The translations under genes were made by a program, and so were the position numbers. Positions 33,720-43,207 of a DNA stretch of 64,000 nucleotides are shown here, in pieces. The stretch's first letter is position 1. Each line of letters opens with the position of its first letter. Under the pieces are notes generated by a model that ran no database searches, was not told the DNA's origin, and saw only the letters and a program-made list of their open reading frames with translations. The stretch is from the NCBI GenBank assembly GCA_902613655.1, contig CACMHR010000001.1, forward strand, positions 1 to 64,000, read 5' to 3'. Source of the DNA: Anoxypelagibacter sp902613655 (lineage in GTDB: Bacteria; Pseudomonadota; Alphaproteobacteria; Pelagibacterales; Pelagibacteraceae).

Positions 33720-34448
33720 ATGCATTTTTCTTTAGAGATAACAATGAAGACAAACCTCTCGGTTTTACCTAAGGTTAAAGACGTTTACATTACAATGCTT
33801 CCTGGAAACGATTTTAGGGAAGTTGCCAACAAAGCAAAAGAACTAGTCCAATCCGGGTTTAATCCTGTCCCTCATTTTCCAGCTCGTTCAATTAAAAATT
33901 TAGGTCAACTTAAAGATTACGTTACTATGTGTAAAGATTTTGGCGTAAAACAAGCTTTAGTAATTGGAGGCAGTGCCGAACCAATTGGGGATTACCATTG
34001 CTCGCTTCAACTTTTAGATACAGGTTTGTTTCAGGGTTTTAAGATAGGAATTGCTGGACACCCCGAGGGGTCACCTGATATATCGGAATCAGACTTAGAA
34101 AAAGCGATGAAAGACAAAGCACCTTTTGCAGACTACATTGTGACACAATGGCTTTTAAATCCCGATCCAATAAATCAATTTATCTCTAAACAAAAATTAC
34201 CTGTTCATGTTGGAATTACAGGCCCATTAAAAATAACTAGTCTTATAAAATTTGCAAATATTGTAGGAGCAAAAAATTCAATTAATTTTCTTAAATCTAA
34301 TGCATCTAAAGCGTTAGATTTATTAAGACCATCTGATCCGAATGATTTAATAAATAAGATTAAGGGTTCGACAAACAATTTTCATATTTATACTTTTGGC
34401 GGATTAAAAGAAACAAATAGATGGTTAGAGAATAATAATTATGCCTAA
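33720..34448 (+). CDS. metF: MetF-like methylenetetrahydrofolate reductase
   Basis: A 242-residue TIM-barrel protein, shorter than E. coli MetF (296 aa). HFSLEITM resembles the first strand of MetF (FSFEFFP), supporting the start at 33720 rather than the Met eight codons later. VPHFPARSIKNLGQLKDYV and IGIAGHPEGSPDIS (about 110-123) are family blocks. It overlaps the DmdA/GcvT-like gene by 8 bp, so the two proteins probably act in sequence: a methyl group placed on THF, then oxidised to the methylene level. Confidence 0.8.
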   Translation: MHFSLEITMKTNLSVLPKVKDVYITMLPGNDFREVANKAKELVQSGFNPVPHFPARSIKNLGQLKDYVTMCKDFGVKQALVIGGSAEPIGDYHCSLQLLDTGLFQGFKIGIAGHPEGSPDISESDLEKAMKDKAPFADYIVTQWLLNPDPINQFISKQKLPVHVGITGPLKITSLIKFANIVGAKNSINFLKSNASKALDLLRPSDPNDLINKIKGSTNNFHIYTFGGLKETNRWLENNNYA

Positions 34449-35811
34449 AAAAATTCCGAACTCTTACAAAGTTGAAAAAGTAAATTATAACAAAGTAAGA
34501 CACGAAACTTCAGTTGATCAATCAGACAGACAAGTTCCATATAATCTTAGACAAAGTGGACCAACAAAAGTTGATTTGTTAATTTCAACACGTGTAAGAA
34601 AATCTCCTTACTGGCATCTATCGATGCAAGCAGGATGTTGGAGAGCCACAGTTTATAATCGTATTTATCATCCAAGAGGTTATGTAAGACCAGAAAAAGG
34701 TGGTGCGATGGTTGAGTACCAAGCTATTAAAAAACATGTAACGATGTGGAATGTTGCGGTAGAAAGACAAATTCGTGTAAAAGGACCAGATGCAGAAAAA
34801 TTTACAGATTATGTGATAACAAGAGACGCAACAAAAATCTCAACCATGAGAGGACGTTATGTTGTTTTGTGTAATTATAAAGGCGGGGTTCTAAATGATC
34901 CAGTATTAATGAGAGTGGCTGATGACGAGTTTTGGTTTAGTCTATCCGATTCAGATATTGGTATTTATTTACAAGGGGTAAATGCAGATAAAAGATTTAA
35001 TGTAGAGATAGACGAAATTGATGCTTGCCCGGTTCAAATACAAGGTCCTAAGTCAAAAGCACTTATGAGTGATTTAATAGGAGATCAGGTCGATTTAGAA
35101 AATATGCCATTTTATGGGCTAGCAGAAGCTAAAGTGGGTGGCAGAAATTGTGTTATATCACAATCTGGTTTCTCTGGGGAAGCTGGATATGAAATCTATC
35201 TTAGAAATGCAACTCTATATGCAGAAGACATGTGGAACGCAGTTCTTAAAGCTGGAAAAAAACATAAACTAATGGTGATTGCGCCAGCACATCATCGAAG
35301 AATCCAGGCTGGAATATTATCTTGGGGTCAAGATATGGATCAACAAAACAATCCTTTTCAGTGTAACTTAGGTTATCAAGTTTCTTTATCTGGCAAAGGT
35401 CAATGGGAAAAAAAATCCGACTACATTGGAAAAGAGGCATTAGAGAAAATGAAAACACAGCTTAAAAATGGTGAAAAACCTTATAAATTACAATTAGTCG
35501 GACTAGAACTTGGAGGAAAACCAATAGAAGATTATGCAAATGATTTTTGGTTGATATCAAATGAAAAAGGTGGAAAACCAGTTGGGTTTATTACCTCACC
35601 ATGGTTTCATCCAGAAAAAAAAACAAATATAGCTATGGGCTATGTCCCTTATGAGGGAAATTTAAGCAATAATGGTTTTCCAATAGGTAACTTTGGAAAA
35701 AAATATAAGGTGCACCTTCCAAAAAAATATTCCAATAAACCTGTTAATGCGACAGTTGTGCCAATACCATTTACCGAGTCATTTAATAAAAATACTAGAG
35801 AATCTAATTAA
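34441..35811 (+). CDS. DmdA/GcvT-family THF-dependent methyltransferase (demethylase)
   Basis: A 456-residue GcvT-fold protein. The block MWNVAVERQIRVKGPDAEKF (about 101-120) with VLNDPVLMRVADDEFWFSLSDSDI (about 143-166) closely resembles the DMSP demethylase DmdA pattern; SGFSGEAGYEIYL and RRIQAGILSWGQDM follow. A 60-residue N-terminal extension and an extra C-terminal segment make it longer than Pelagibacter DmdA (about 369 aa). The likely reaction is transfer of a methyl group from a small methylated compound to THF; DMSP, another S- or N-methyl compound, or glycine cleavage are alternatives. Coupled to metF-like. Confidence 0.75.
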   Translation: MPKKIPNSYKVEKVNYNKVRHETSVDQSDRQVPYNLRQSGPTKVDLLISTRVRKSPYWHLSMQAGCWRATVYNRIYHPRGYVRPEKGGAMVEYQAIKKHVTMWNVAVERQIRVKGPDAEKFTDYVITRDATKISTMRGRYVVLCNYKGGVLNDPVLMRVADDEFWFSLSDSDIGIYLQGVNADKRFNVEIDEIDACPVQIQGPKSKALMSDLIGDQVDLENMPFYGLAEAKVGGRNCVISQSGFSGEAGYEIYLRNATLYAEDMWNAVLKAGKKHKLMVIAPAHHRRIQAGILSWGQDMDQQNNPFQCNLGYQVSLSGKGQWEKKSDYIGKEALEKMKTQLKNGEKPYKLQLVGLELGGKPIEDYANDFWLISNEKGGKPVGFITSPWFHPEKKTNIAMGYVPYEGNLSNNGFPIGNFGKKYKVHLPKKYSNKPVNATVVPIPFTESFNKNTRESN

Positions 35812-35836
35812 TTTTAAACATTTAAAATAATTTTTT

Positions 35837-36253
35837 ATGATTGAAAAATTTAATAACATTTTTTATTTAATCGCATTTTTCACCCATTTTGCAGTTTACG
35901 GTGTTTATGCATTTAAATCTGTAATCACTACAAAATCTTTTATTAAACAATACGGAATGGACGTGACATCAGCAGGAATAGTAAGATTTTTTGGAGGATT
36001 TTTTATTGGATCAATTTTAATGGCCTTGTACATACTTTTAATCAGAGACAACGGAGTTCAGGCTACATGGGCTTTTTTTAACCTTGTTTTTGTTCAAAAT
36101 TTTGTTTTATTTTTTATAGGTATATACAATCATTTCATTAATAAACTTGGTCATACAAAAAAAACATCAATCGAACAAGTTTTTGCACCAGGAATACTTA
36201 CGCTATTAAGCGCAATTCTTTGTTACGGTTTAGCAGATAAAATTTACATTTAA
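35837..36253 (+). CDS. Four-helix membrane protein of unknown function
   Basis: A 138-residue protein with four hydrophobic segments (about 7-26, 46-66, 76-97, 115-134) and short loops. The sequence GMDVTSAGIVRFFGGFFIGSIL between helices 1 and 2 is the most distinctive stretch. It follows the DmdA/GcvT-like gene by 25 bp and may belong to that operon. Family not recognised. Confidence 0.75.
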   Translation: MIEKFNNIFYLIAFFTHFAVYGVYAFKSVITTKSFIKQYGMDVTSAGIVRFFGGFFIGSILMALYILLIRDNGVQATWAFFNLVFVQNFVLFFIGIYNHFINKLGHTKKTSIEQVFAPGILTLLSAILCYGLADKIYI

Positions 36254-36254
36254 T

Positions 36255-36884
36255 TTATTGAATTGAATTTTTTTCATTTTGGTTCTCGTAGATACCAAAC
36301 TTGATCATTTTATGTAATACTTCTGCAACTTCATTTAAATTTGGACACTCTAGAATTTTTTGTTTTTCTGCAACTGAAAATGGAGAGATCATTGCTAAAG
36401 TAAAGATTTGTTGAAAATTTTTAAGCCTGGAAAACTCTTGCCAATTAATTAACATTCCTTGTTGTTCAAAAAATTTAATTGAGTCTTCCTTAAGTTTTTG
36501 CAGCAAGTCTTTTTTAATTTCATTTTCACCAAAAATCATGTCTCCCTTAAATTCATCATAATCTACATTAAATTCTCTATATTTTTTATTATTTTTAATT
36601 TCTTGGTTTACGCTAAATCTAGTAAGACCTTTTAAATTTATTAAAATTCTTCCATCACTAGTTCTTTCATGTTTATCTATTTTTCCTAAACAACCAACTC
36701 TAAACACTTCTCCATCTAGTTTTTTTGATTGTATCATGCCAATATATCCATCATTTTTTAAAGCGTCTTCAACCATATTTAAATATCTATCTTCAAAAAT
36801 ATTAAGTGGCAAATTTGTTTTAGGAAAAAAAACAGCGCCTCTCAAAGGAAATATTGATATTTTTTTTGGCAAGATAGTTTTCAT
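36255..36884 (-). CDS. LON N-terminal (PUA-like) domain protein
   Basis: A 209-residue protein equivalent to the substrate-binding N-domain of Lon without the ATPase or protease. KISIFPLRGAVFFPKTNLPLNIFEDRYLNMV is the classical LON domain start. The Met of MKTILPKK is chosen; the frame stays open 21 codons upstream, but that part lies inside secA. These stand-alone proteins are common in proteobacteria and have no established function. It begins 8 bp after the secA stop, so co-transcription is likely. Confidence 0.85.
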   Translation of the reverse strand: MKTILPKKISIFPLRGAVFFPKTNLPLNIFEDRYLNMVEDALKNDGYIGMIQSKKLDGEVFRVGCLGKIDKHERTSDGRILINLKGLTRFSVNQEIKNNKKYREFNVDYDEFKGDMIFGENEIKKDLLQKLKEDSIKFFEQQGMLINWQEFSRLKNFQQIFTLAMISPFSVAEKQKILECPNLNEVAEVLHKMIKFGIYENQNEKNSIQ

Positions 36885-36892
36885 AAAATTAT

Positions 36893-39436
36893 TTACGCTG
36901 CCCTTCCGCAACAGTGTTTGTATTTTTTTCCAGAACCACAAGTGCAAGGCGAGTTTCTAGAAACTTTTTGTTTTTTTTCAATAGGAATTTTTTTTTCTGA
37001 CCCATCATTCTCCTTATTATCTTGAACAACAACCTTTAAGTTCATAAGAAACTTTATCGTATCTACTTTTACCTTAAATAATAAGCTTTCAAATAGCTCA
37101 AATGCTTCTTTTCTAAATTCTGCAAGAGGATCTTTTTGTCCATAGCTTCTTAATCCAATAACCTGTCTTAGTTGTTCAAGATATTGAAGATGAGATCTCC
37201 ACAAAAAGTCTAACATTTGAAGGAAAATCCTTTTTTCGACTTCGTTATTTTGTTCAGGACCTAAAATTTTAATTCTTTCTTGTCTTATTCCATTAAAAGT
37301 ATTATTTATTTCCATATCAAAAGATTTAAAGTCAATCTTAGTAAAGTTTTTAATTTGATCTTCAGTGAAAATATTTCCAAAATTAGTCTTAATCTCGTTT
37401 GAAAAAATTTTGAAATCATTATTATTTTTGAAGTTTTCTAGGGCTGTTTTGCCACTTTCTTTTATCTCATTTAAAAAAGAGTCTATCATTTCTGAAATTT
37501 TTTCGGTCTTTAATATTTTTAATCTTTGACCAAAAACAACTTGCCTTTGATCATTCATAACGTCATCAAATTTTAAAAGCGTTTTTCTAATTTCAAAATT
37601 TCTAGCCTCTACTTTTTGTTGGGCTCTTTCCATTGCTTTATTTATCCAAGGATGATTGATTGACTCATTTTCTTTAAGTCCTAATTTTTTTAGCATACCA
37701 TCGATAGACTGTCCTCCAAAAATTCGCATTAGGTCATCTTCTAAACTAATATAAAATGCTGATGTGCCTGGGTCTCCTTGCCTTCCAGACCTTCCTCTTA
37801 ATTGATTGTCAATTCTTCTACTTTCATGTCTTTCAGTGCCTAAAATAAAGAGACCTCCGAGATTTTTAACTTTTTCCCTATCAATTTTTTTATCATCTTT
37901 TTCTTCTATATTTTTATTTCCACCAAGTTGAATGTCCGTACCCCTGCCAGCCATATTTGTTGCAATTGTTACCATGTTAATTTTACCTGCGTCAGCAACT
38001 ATTTTTGCTTCACTTTCGTGTAATTTTGCATTTAAAACATTATGTTCAATTTTATTTTTTTTTAATAAATCAGATATTTTCTCAGACTTTTCTATGCTAG
38101 TGGTACCTACTAAAATTGGCTGGCCTCTATTGTTACACTCTTGTACTTTTTTTAATATTGCAAAATTCTTTTCCTTATTAGTTCTAAAAATTTGATCATT
38201 TTGATCTTCTCTGATCATTGTTTTGTGGGTGGGTATACTTATAACATTTAACTTATAAATATTAAAAAACTCTTCTGACTCAGTTAAAGCAGTACCAGTC
38301 ATACCCGAAAGTTTATTATACAGTCTAAAATAGTTCTGATAAGTGATAGAAGCCAAAGTTTGATTCTCCTTTTGAATGTCTACATTTTCTTTTGCCTCAA
38401 TAGCTTGGTGTAGACCATCACCAAATCTTCTTCCCTCTAATGTTCGTCCAGTAAACTCATCAATAATCTGAACGCTATTATCTTTAACAATATAATCTTT
38501 ATCTTTCTGAAATAATAAATTTGCTCTTAACGCCTGGTTTATATGATGAACTAAATCCATATTTTCAGGATCATAAAAATTATTATTTTTTAATAAACCT
38601 GACTGTGAGGACATTTTTTCAATTTTATCTATACCCTTATCAGATAAAATTGCATTTTTATTTTTTTCATCTAATTCAAAATCTTTTTTCTCAAGGACAG
38701 ATACAAATTTATTTGCAAGGAAATATCTGTCGGATTTATCTTCTATGCCTCCAGATATTATTAACGGTGTTCTTGACTCATCTATCAAGATACTATCAAC
38801 TTCATCAACAATACAAAAATCTCTCTTTTTTTGCACCATCTCCGAAATATTATATTTCATATTATCTCTTAGATAATCAAAACCAAGTTCATTGTTTGTT
38901 GCGTAAATAATATCAAATTGGTAATTTTTTTTTCGTTGTATATCGTCTAACTCATTAGTTATACATCCAGTCTTAAGACCAAGTTTAGTATAAATTTTTC
39001 CCATCCATTCCGAATCACGCTTTGCAAGGTAGTCATTAACTGTAACAATATGTACACCATTTCCGTTTAGAGCATTTAGGTAAGCTGGTAACGTAGAAAC
39101 TAAAGTTTTACCTTCTCCGGTTTTCATTTCAGCTATACAACCCCTATGTAGAGCCACACCACCAACAAGTTGAACATCATAGTGCCTTTCACTCAAAGTT
39201 TGTTTTGCAGCTTCTCTTACCAAGGCAAAAGCTTCCGGCAAAACATTATCCAACTTTCTTCCCTCAGATATGTTTTTTTTTAATTGATTTGTTTTTTCAA
39301 TGAATTTTTCCGGTGTAAAATTTACAAAATCTTTCTCTAGCCCATTAATTTTTTGAACCAAAGGCTTAATTTTGTTTAATTCCTGTTGATTACTGCTTTT
39401 AAATAATTTATTTAATGCTGTAGTTATAAAATTCAT
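36893..39436 (-). CDS. secA: Preprotein translocase ATPase SecA
   Basis: An 847-residue SecA. Walker A is AEMKTGEGKTLVSTLPAY (about 104-121), DEAD-type Walker B is CIVDEVDSILIDESRTPLI (about 208-226), and GLFILGTERHESRRIDNQLRGRSGRQGDPG marks motifs V-VI. The C-terminal zinc tail SPCTCGSGKKYKHCCG is intact, so SecB and lipid interaction is expected. Complete; divergent from argJ with 42 bp between them. Confidence 0.97.
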   Translation of the reverse strand: MNFITTALNKLFKSSNQQELNKIKPLVQKINGLEKDFVNFTPEKFIEKTNQLKKNISEGRKLDNVLPEAFALVREAAKQTLSERHYDVQLVGGVALHRGCIAEMKTGEGKTLVSTLPAYLNALNGNGVHIVTVNDYLAKRDSEWMGKIYTKLGLKTGCITNELDDIQRKKNYQFDIIYATNNELGFDYLRDNMKYNISEMVQKKRDFCIVDEVDSILIDESRTPLIISGGIEDKSDRYFLANKFVSVLEKKDFELDEKNKNAILSDKGIDKIEKMSSQSGLLKNNNFYDPENMDLVHHINQALRANLLFQKDKDYIVKDNSVQIIDEFTGRTLEGRRFGDGLHQAIEAKENVDIQKENQTLASITYQNYFRLYNKLSGMTGTALTESEEFFNIYKLNVISIPTHKTMIREDQNDQIFRTNKEKNFAILKKVQECNNRGQPILVGTTSIEKSEKISDLLKKNKIEHNVLNAKLHESEAKIVADAGKINMVTIATNMAGRGTDIQLGGNKNIEEKDDKKIDREKVKNLGGLFILGTERHESRRIDNQLRGRSGRQGDPGTSAFYISLEDDLMRIFGGQSIDGMLKKLGLKENESINHPWINKAMERAQQKVEARNFEIRKTLLKFDDVMNDQRQVVFGQRLKILKTEKISEMIDSFLNEIKESGKTALENFKNNNDFKIFSNEIKTNFGNIFTEDQIKNFTKIDFKSFDMEINNTFNGIRQERIKILGPEQNNEVEKRIFLQMLDFLWRSHLQYLEQLRQVIGLRSYGQKDPLAEFRKEAFELFESLLFKVKVDTIKFLMNLKVVVQDNKENDGSEKKIPIEKKQKVSRNSPCTCGSGKKYKHCCGRAA

Positions 39437-39478
39437 TTGTAATTTATATATTATATAGTGATTAATTAAGATATTTAC

Positions 39479-40783
39479 ATGACAATAAACCTAAAAAATT
39501 TTTTAAAAGATAAACCCAAAATGTCAAAAATGGGGGAATTTCAGGAACTACAAGAAATAGATGGCCTTGAGGTCTCTGCAGTTTCAGCAGATTTATATGG
39601 AAGTGGAAGAGATGATTTGGCTCTTTTTTATTTTAGAGAGGGCGCAAATTATGCGGCTGTTTATACAAATAATTCTATATGTTCCGAATCTATTACTTGG
39701 AATAAGAGTATCAGAAAAACTGCCATAAAAGCTTTAATGGTTAACACTAAAAATGCAAATACCTTCACTGGTTCTCAAGGTTTTGAAGGTTTAGAAAGTA
39801 TTTCAAAAACACTTGCAAAAAATTTAACCTTGAGAGAAGCGCAAAAACAAGAGGGAACAACAGGTGTTATCAAACCAAACGAAATACTATTTGCCTCAAC
39901 AGGAGTTATTGGGGAAAAGTTTCCAACACAAAAAATTAAAGAAAATATTCCAACTTTAGTTGAAAAGTTAAGAGATAGACAAAATAAATTTATTTGGTTT
40001 AAGTCAGCCTCGTCAATCATGACAACTGATACAAGACCAAAATTAGCATATGAAGAATGTAAATTTGGTAATCACGATATAAGACTTTGTGGTATCGCAA
40101 AAGGATCAGGGATGATAGCTCCTAATCTTGGAACCATGCTATCGTTTATTTTCACTGATGCAGATATACCTTCAATTTATTTAAAAAGTTTACTTAAAAA
40201 AGCAGTTTCAAACTCATTTAACTCTATTACAGTGGATAGTGACACATCCACAAATGATATGGTTGCCATTTTTTCTACAAATAAATTTAAAACTGGCAAA
40301 GTTTATAATGCATTAGATCCAAAGCTAAAAGATTTTGAAAATGCTTTACATAGACTTTTATTAAATTTAGCAAAACAGATTGTAAGTGATGGCGAAGGCG
40401 CAAAAAAGTTTGTTACAGTAAGAGTTATAAATGCAAGATCACAAAATATGGCAAAAAAAATTGCTTTTTCCGTTGCCAATTCACCGCTTTTTAAGACGGC
40501 AATGGCCGGTGAAGATCCTAACTGGGGAAGAGTAATAATGGGAATAGGTAAATCAGGAGAAAAAGTTTCTTTAGATAAAATTGAAATAAAATTTGGTGAT
40601 CTTAAAGTTGCAGAAAAGGGAAAAATTTCTGATCAATATGATGAAAAAAAATTAAAGGAGTACATGAAATGGGACTCATTATTAATAGAAATTAATCTAA
40701 AACTTGGACAAGGTTCTTATGAATGTTACACGTGTGACTTTACTAATGACTATGTAAATATAAACTCTGATTACAGAAATTAA
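39479..40783 (+). CDS. argJ: Glutamate N-acetyltransferase / ornithine acetyltransferase
   Basis: A 434-residue self-cleaving enzyme recycling the acetyl group in arginine synthesis. Blocks are VNTKNANTFTGSQG, ILFASTGVIGEKFP and GMIAPNLGTMLSFIFTDA, where Thr after the cleaved bond becomes the new N-terminal nucleophile; the residue before it is Gly instead of the usual Ala. GEDPNWGRVIMGIGKSG and YTCDFTNDYVNINSDYRN complete the family pattern. Overlaps the DUF1178 gene by 1 bp. Confidence 0.95.
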   Translation: MTINLKNFLKDKPKMSKMGEFQELQEIDGLEVSAVSADLYGSGRDDLALFYFREGANYAAVYTNNSICSESITWNKSIRKTAIKALMVNTKNANTFTGSQGFEGLESISKTLAKNLTLREAQKQEGTTGVIKPNEILFASTGVIGEKFPTQKIKENIPTLVEKLRDRQNKFIWFKSASSIMTTDTRPKLAYEECKFGNHDIRLCGIAKGSGMIAPNLGTMLSFIFTDADIPSIYLKSLLKKAVSNSFNSITVDSDTSTNDMVAIFSTNKFKTGKVYNALDPKLKDFENALHRLLLNLAKQIVSDGEGAKKFVTVRVINARSQNMAKKIAFSVANSPLFKTAMAGEDPNWGRVIMGIGKSGEKVSLDKIEIKFGDLKVAEKGKISDQYDEKKLKEYMKWDSLLIEINLKLGQGSYECYTCDFTNDYVNINSDYRN

Positions 40784-41208
40784 TGATTAAATACAATTTA
40801 AAATGTAAAAATAAACACGAGTTTGAAGGTTGGTTTTCTGATTCAAAAGAATTTGAAAAACTAAAATCTAAAAAAATTATAGAATGTACTTTTTGTGGAA
40901 CAAAAAATATTCAAAAAACAATTATGTCGCCGAATATTCTTAGCGAACAACAAAAAGAAAAAAATGTAAAATCATTGCGTTATATTAAAAAAATAAGACA
41001 TGATTTAATTAAAATGAAAACTTTTATTGAAAAAAATTTCAAATATGTCGGTGAAAATTTACCACAAGAGGTTAGAAAAGTTTATTATGACAAAAGTAAA
41101 AATAGTAATATTTATGGTAAGGCCACACTGGAGGAAACCGAAGAATTGAGGGAAGAAGGGATCGAACTAACAACAATTCCTTGGATAGATGGTAAAAAAG
41201 AAAACTAA
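40783..41208 (+). CDS. DUF1178 family protein
   Basis: A 141-residue protein with an N-terminal zinc-ribbon-like region: YNLKCKNKHEFEGWFSDSKEFE (Cys at 7, His at 11) and ECTFCGTKNIQKTIMSP (two Cys at about 35-38). The rest is helical and charged, ending IPWIDGKKEN. The family is widespread in alpha- and betaproteobacteria and uncharacterised. Coupled to argJ. Confidence 0.85.
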   Translation: MIKYNLKCKNKHEFEGWFSDSKEFEKLKSKKIIECTFCGTKNIQKTIMSPNILSEQQKEKNVKSLRYIKKIRHDLIKMKTFIEKNFKYVGENLPQEVRKVYYDKSKNSNIYGKATLEETEELREEGIELTTIPWIDGKKEN

Positions 41209-41930
41209 TTTTTTTTTGCAAGAAGAATATAATTTACCGAACAGTCTTTGCTTCTAGCCCAATTATTTGAAAATAAATTAAATTTCAAACCAGTCAAATC
41301 TAATTTATTTAAATTAAGCTTACTAAATTTTTGTTCTATCTCATTAGGGGTTAAAAACTTTTGCCAATCATGCGTTCCTATTGGCAACCATCTCAAAACA
41401 TACTCAGCACCAACTATTGCCTTAATATAAGACTCTAAAGTCCTATTAATTGTTGCAATAAACATTATTCCGTTTTTTTTTAAAAGATCAGTTGCTGCCA
41501 TCATAAATAAATCGACATTTTCAACGTGCTCTATAACCTCAAGATTTAGTATTACATCAAATTTATCTTGGATTATTTTTTTTTCAGGTGACGTGGCTAA
41601 ATATTTTATTTTTAAATTATTTTTTTTTGCATGTATTTTAGCAACCTCTATATTTTTTGCCGAAGCATCAATCCCTGTTACATTTGCGCCTAGCCTACAA
41701 AGTGGTTCACTTACAAGACCTCCACCACATCCAATATCTAAAAATTTCAATCCTGAAAGAATCTCATTATTATTATTTGATAGATTAAAGTGGGCAGTAC
41801 ATTTATCTATAATATATTTAATTCTTATTGGATTGAACCTGTGCAAAGGTTTAAACTTACCTTTTGCATCCCACCATTCATCAGCTATTTTTGAAAACTT
41901 TTGAATTTCCTCTTGATTTATTGTAGTCAT
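41205..41930 (-). CDS. ubiG: Ubiquinone biosynthesis O-methyltransferase
   Basis: A 241-residue class I SAM methyltransferase catalysing both O-methylations of ubiquinone. The N-terminus FSKIADEWWDAKGKFKPLHRFNPIRI is diagnostic for UbiG. Motif I is KFLDIGCGGGLVSEPLCRLG (about 63-82), and APKGTHDW-like LPIGTHDWQKFLTP is present near the C-terminus. Convergent with DUF1178 (4-bp overlap), divergent from lysC. Confidence 0.94.
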   Translation of the reverse strand: MTTINQEEIQKFSKIADEWWDAKGKFKPLHRFNPIRIKYIIDKCTAHFNLSNNNNEILSGLKFLDIGCGGGLVSEPLCRLGANVTGIDASAKNIEVAKIHAKKNNLKIKYLATSPEKKIIQDKFDVILNLEVIEHVENVDLFMMAATDLLKKNGIMFIATINRTLESYIKAIVGAEYVLRWLPIGTHDWQKFLTPNEIEQKFSKLNLNKLDLTGLKFNLFSNNWARSKDCSVNYILLAKKN

Positions 41931-41993
41931 TAAATTCTATATATAATTAATTACTATAATTTTAACTTAATTACTTTTAAAATTAAATCAAGA

Positions 41994-43202
41994 ATGACAA
42001 AAAAAGTACTTAAATTTGGTGGAACTTCAGTAGGATCAATTCAAAGAATTGTTCATGCGGCAAAAATTATCAAAAAAGAATATGATAGTGGAAATAAAAT
42101 ATTAGTTGTTGTTTCGGCAATGGCTGGAACTACTAATAATTTAGTGGCTCATTCTGTGTCAATATCAAAAAAATTTAATAAAAGAGAATTAGATGTACTA
42201 TTAACTTCTGGGGAGCAGGTCACAAGCGCACTAATGGCAGGAGCTCTTAATCAATTAGGATTAAAAGCTAAATCTTGGATGAATTGGCAAATACCAATTA
42301 TTACCGAGGGTGAAAATACAAATTCTAGAATTGTTCAAATTATTACAGAAAATGTAAATAAATATTTAGATTCGGGCGGTATAGCTGTAATACCTGGATT
42401 TCAAGGTATATCTAAATCTGGAGATATTACCTCAATTGGAAGAGGAGGCTCAGATGCAACTGCCGTGGCAATTGCAAAGATATTTCAAACTGATAGCTGC
42501 GAGATATACACTGATGTTGATGGTGTGTACTCGTCAGATCCGAACAAAATACCCTTAGCTAAAAAAATCGACAAAATATCTTATGAAGAAATGTTAGAGC
42601 TATCATCTCTGGGTGCAAAAGTTATGCAATCATCTGCGGTCCAAACTGCAATGATGAACAATATACCAATCCAAGTTAAATCTACCTTCACAGAAAGAAA
42701 AGGAACAGAAATAAATAATGATATTATTGATTACAGCAAAGCGGTAACTGGTGTTGCTTATTCCAAAGACGATGCAAAAATTACACTTTTAGGAGTAGAG
42801 GACAAACCAGGCGTTGCAGCAGATATATTTGAACCACTATCGAAAAATCAAATTAATGTAGATATGGTTATACAAAATATTTCAACAGATGGAAAGAAAA
42901 CCGATGTTACATTTACTATAAAAAGAGATGATAGCAAAAACGCAATATCATTAATAAAAAACAATAAAAAAATAAAGTATGAAAATATATATATGAATGA
43001 TAAAGTATCGAAAATATCAATTGTTGGTGCTGGAATGGTAGCTACACCGGGAGTAACATATAAAATGTTTAGATCATTATCGGAAGAAAAAATTAATATA
43101 CTTGCAATCTCAACATCTGAAATTAAAATTTCGGTTATAATTGATGAAAAATCAACTATAAGTGCAGTAAAAAAATTACACAAAACTTTTAATTTAGATT
43201 AA
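41994..43202 (+). CDS. lysC: Aspartate kinase
   Basis: A 402-residue aspartokinase, first enzyme of the Lys/Thr/Met branch. The N-terminal KFGGTSVGS (about 6-14), LTSGEQVTSALMAGAL and GRGGSDATAVAIAK blocks are intact. Two ACT regulatory domains follow (about 265-402), with VEDKPGVAADIFEPLSKNQINVDMV and VGAGMVATPGVTYKMFRSLSEEKINI. Feedback inhibition by lysine and/or threonine is expected. It precedes ispG by 5 bp. Confidence 0.95.
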   Translation: MTKKVLKFGGTSVGSIQRIVHAAKIIKKEYDSGNKILVVVSAMAGTTNNLVAHSVSISKKFNKRELDVLLTSGEQVTSALMAGALNQLGLKAKSWMNWQIPIITEGENTNSRIVQIITENVNKYLDSGGIAVIPGFQGISKSGDITSIGRGGSDATAVAIAKIFQTDSCEIYTDVDGVYSSDPNKIPLAKKIDKISYEEMLELSSLGAKVMQSSAVQTAMMNNIPIQVKSTFTERKGTEINNDIIDYSKAVTGVAYSKDDAKITLLGVEDKPGVAADIFEPLSKNQINVDMVIQNISTDGKKTDVTFTIKRDDSKNAISLIKNNKKIKYENIYMNDKVSKISIVGAGMVATPGVTYKMFRSLSEEKINILAISTSEIKISVIIDEKSTISAVKKLHKTFNLD

Positions 43203-43207
43203 TAAAA

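Noticed and set aside
34441..35811. Naming this gene dmdA outright
   Set aside because: The shared blocks are strong, but the protein is about 90 residues longer than known Pelagibacter DmdA and related GcvT-fold demethylases share the motifs; the substrate is not settled by sequence reading.
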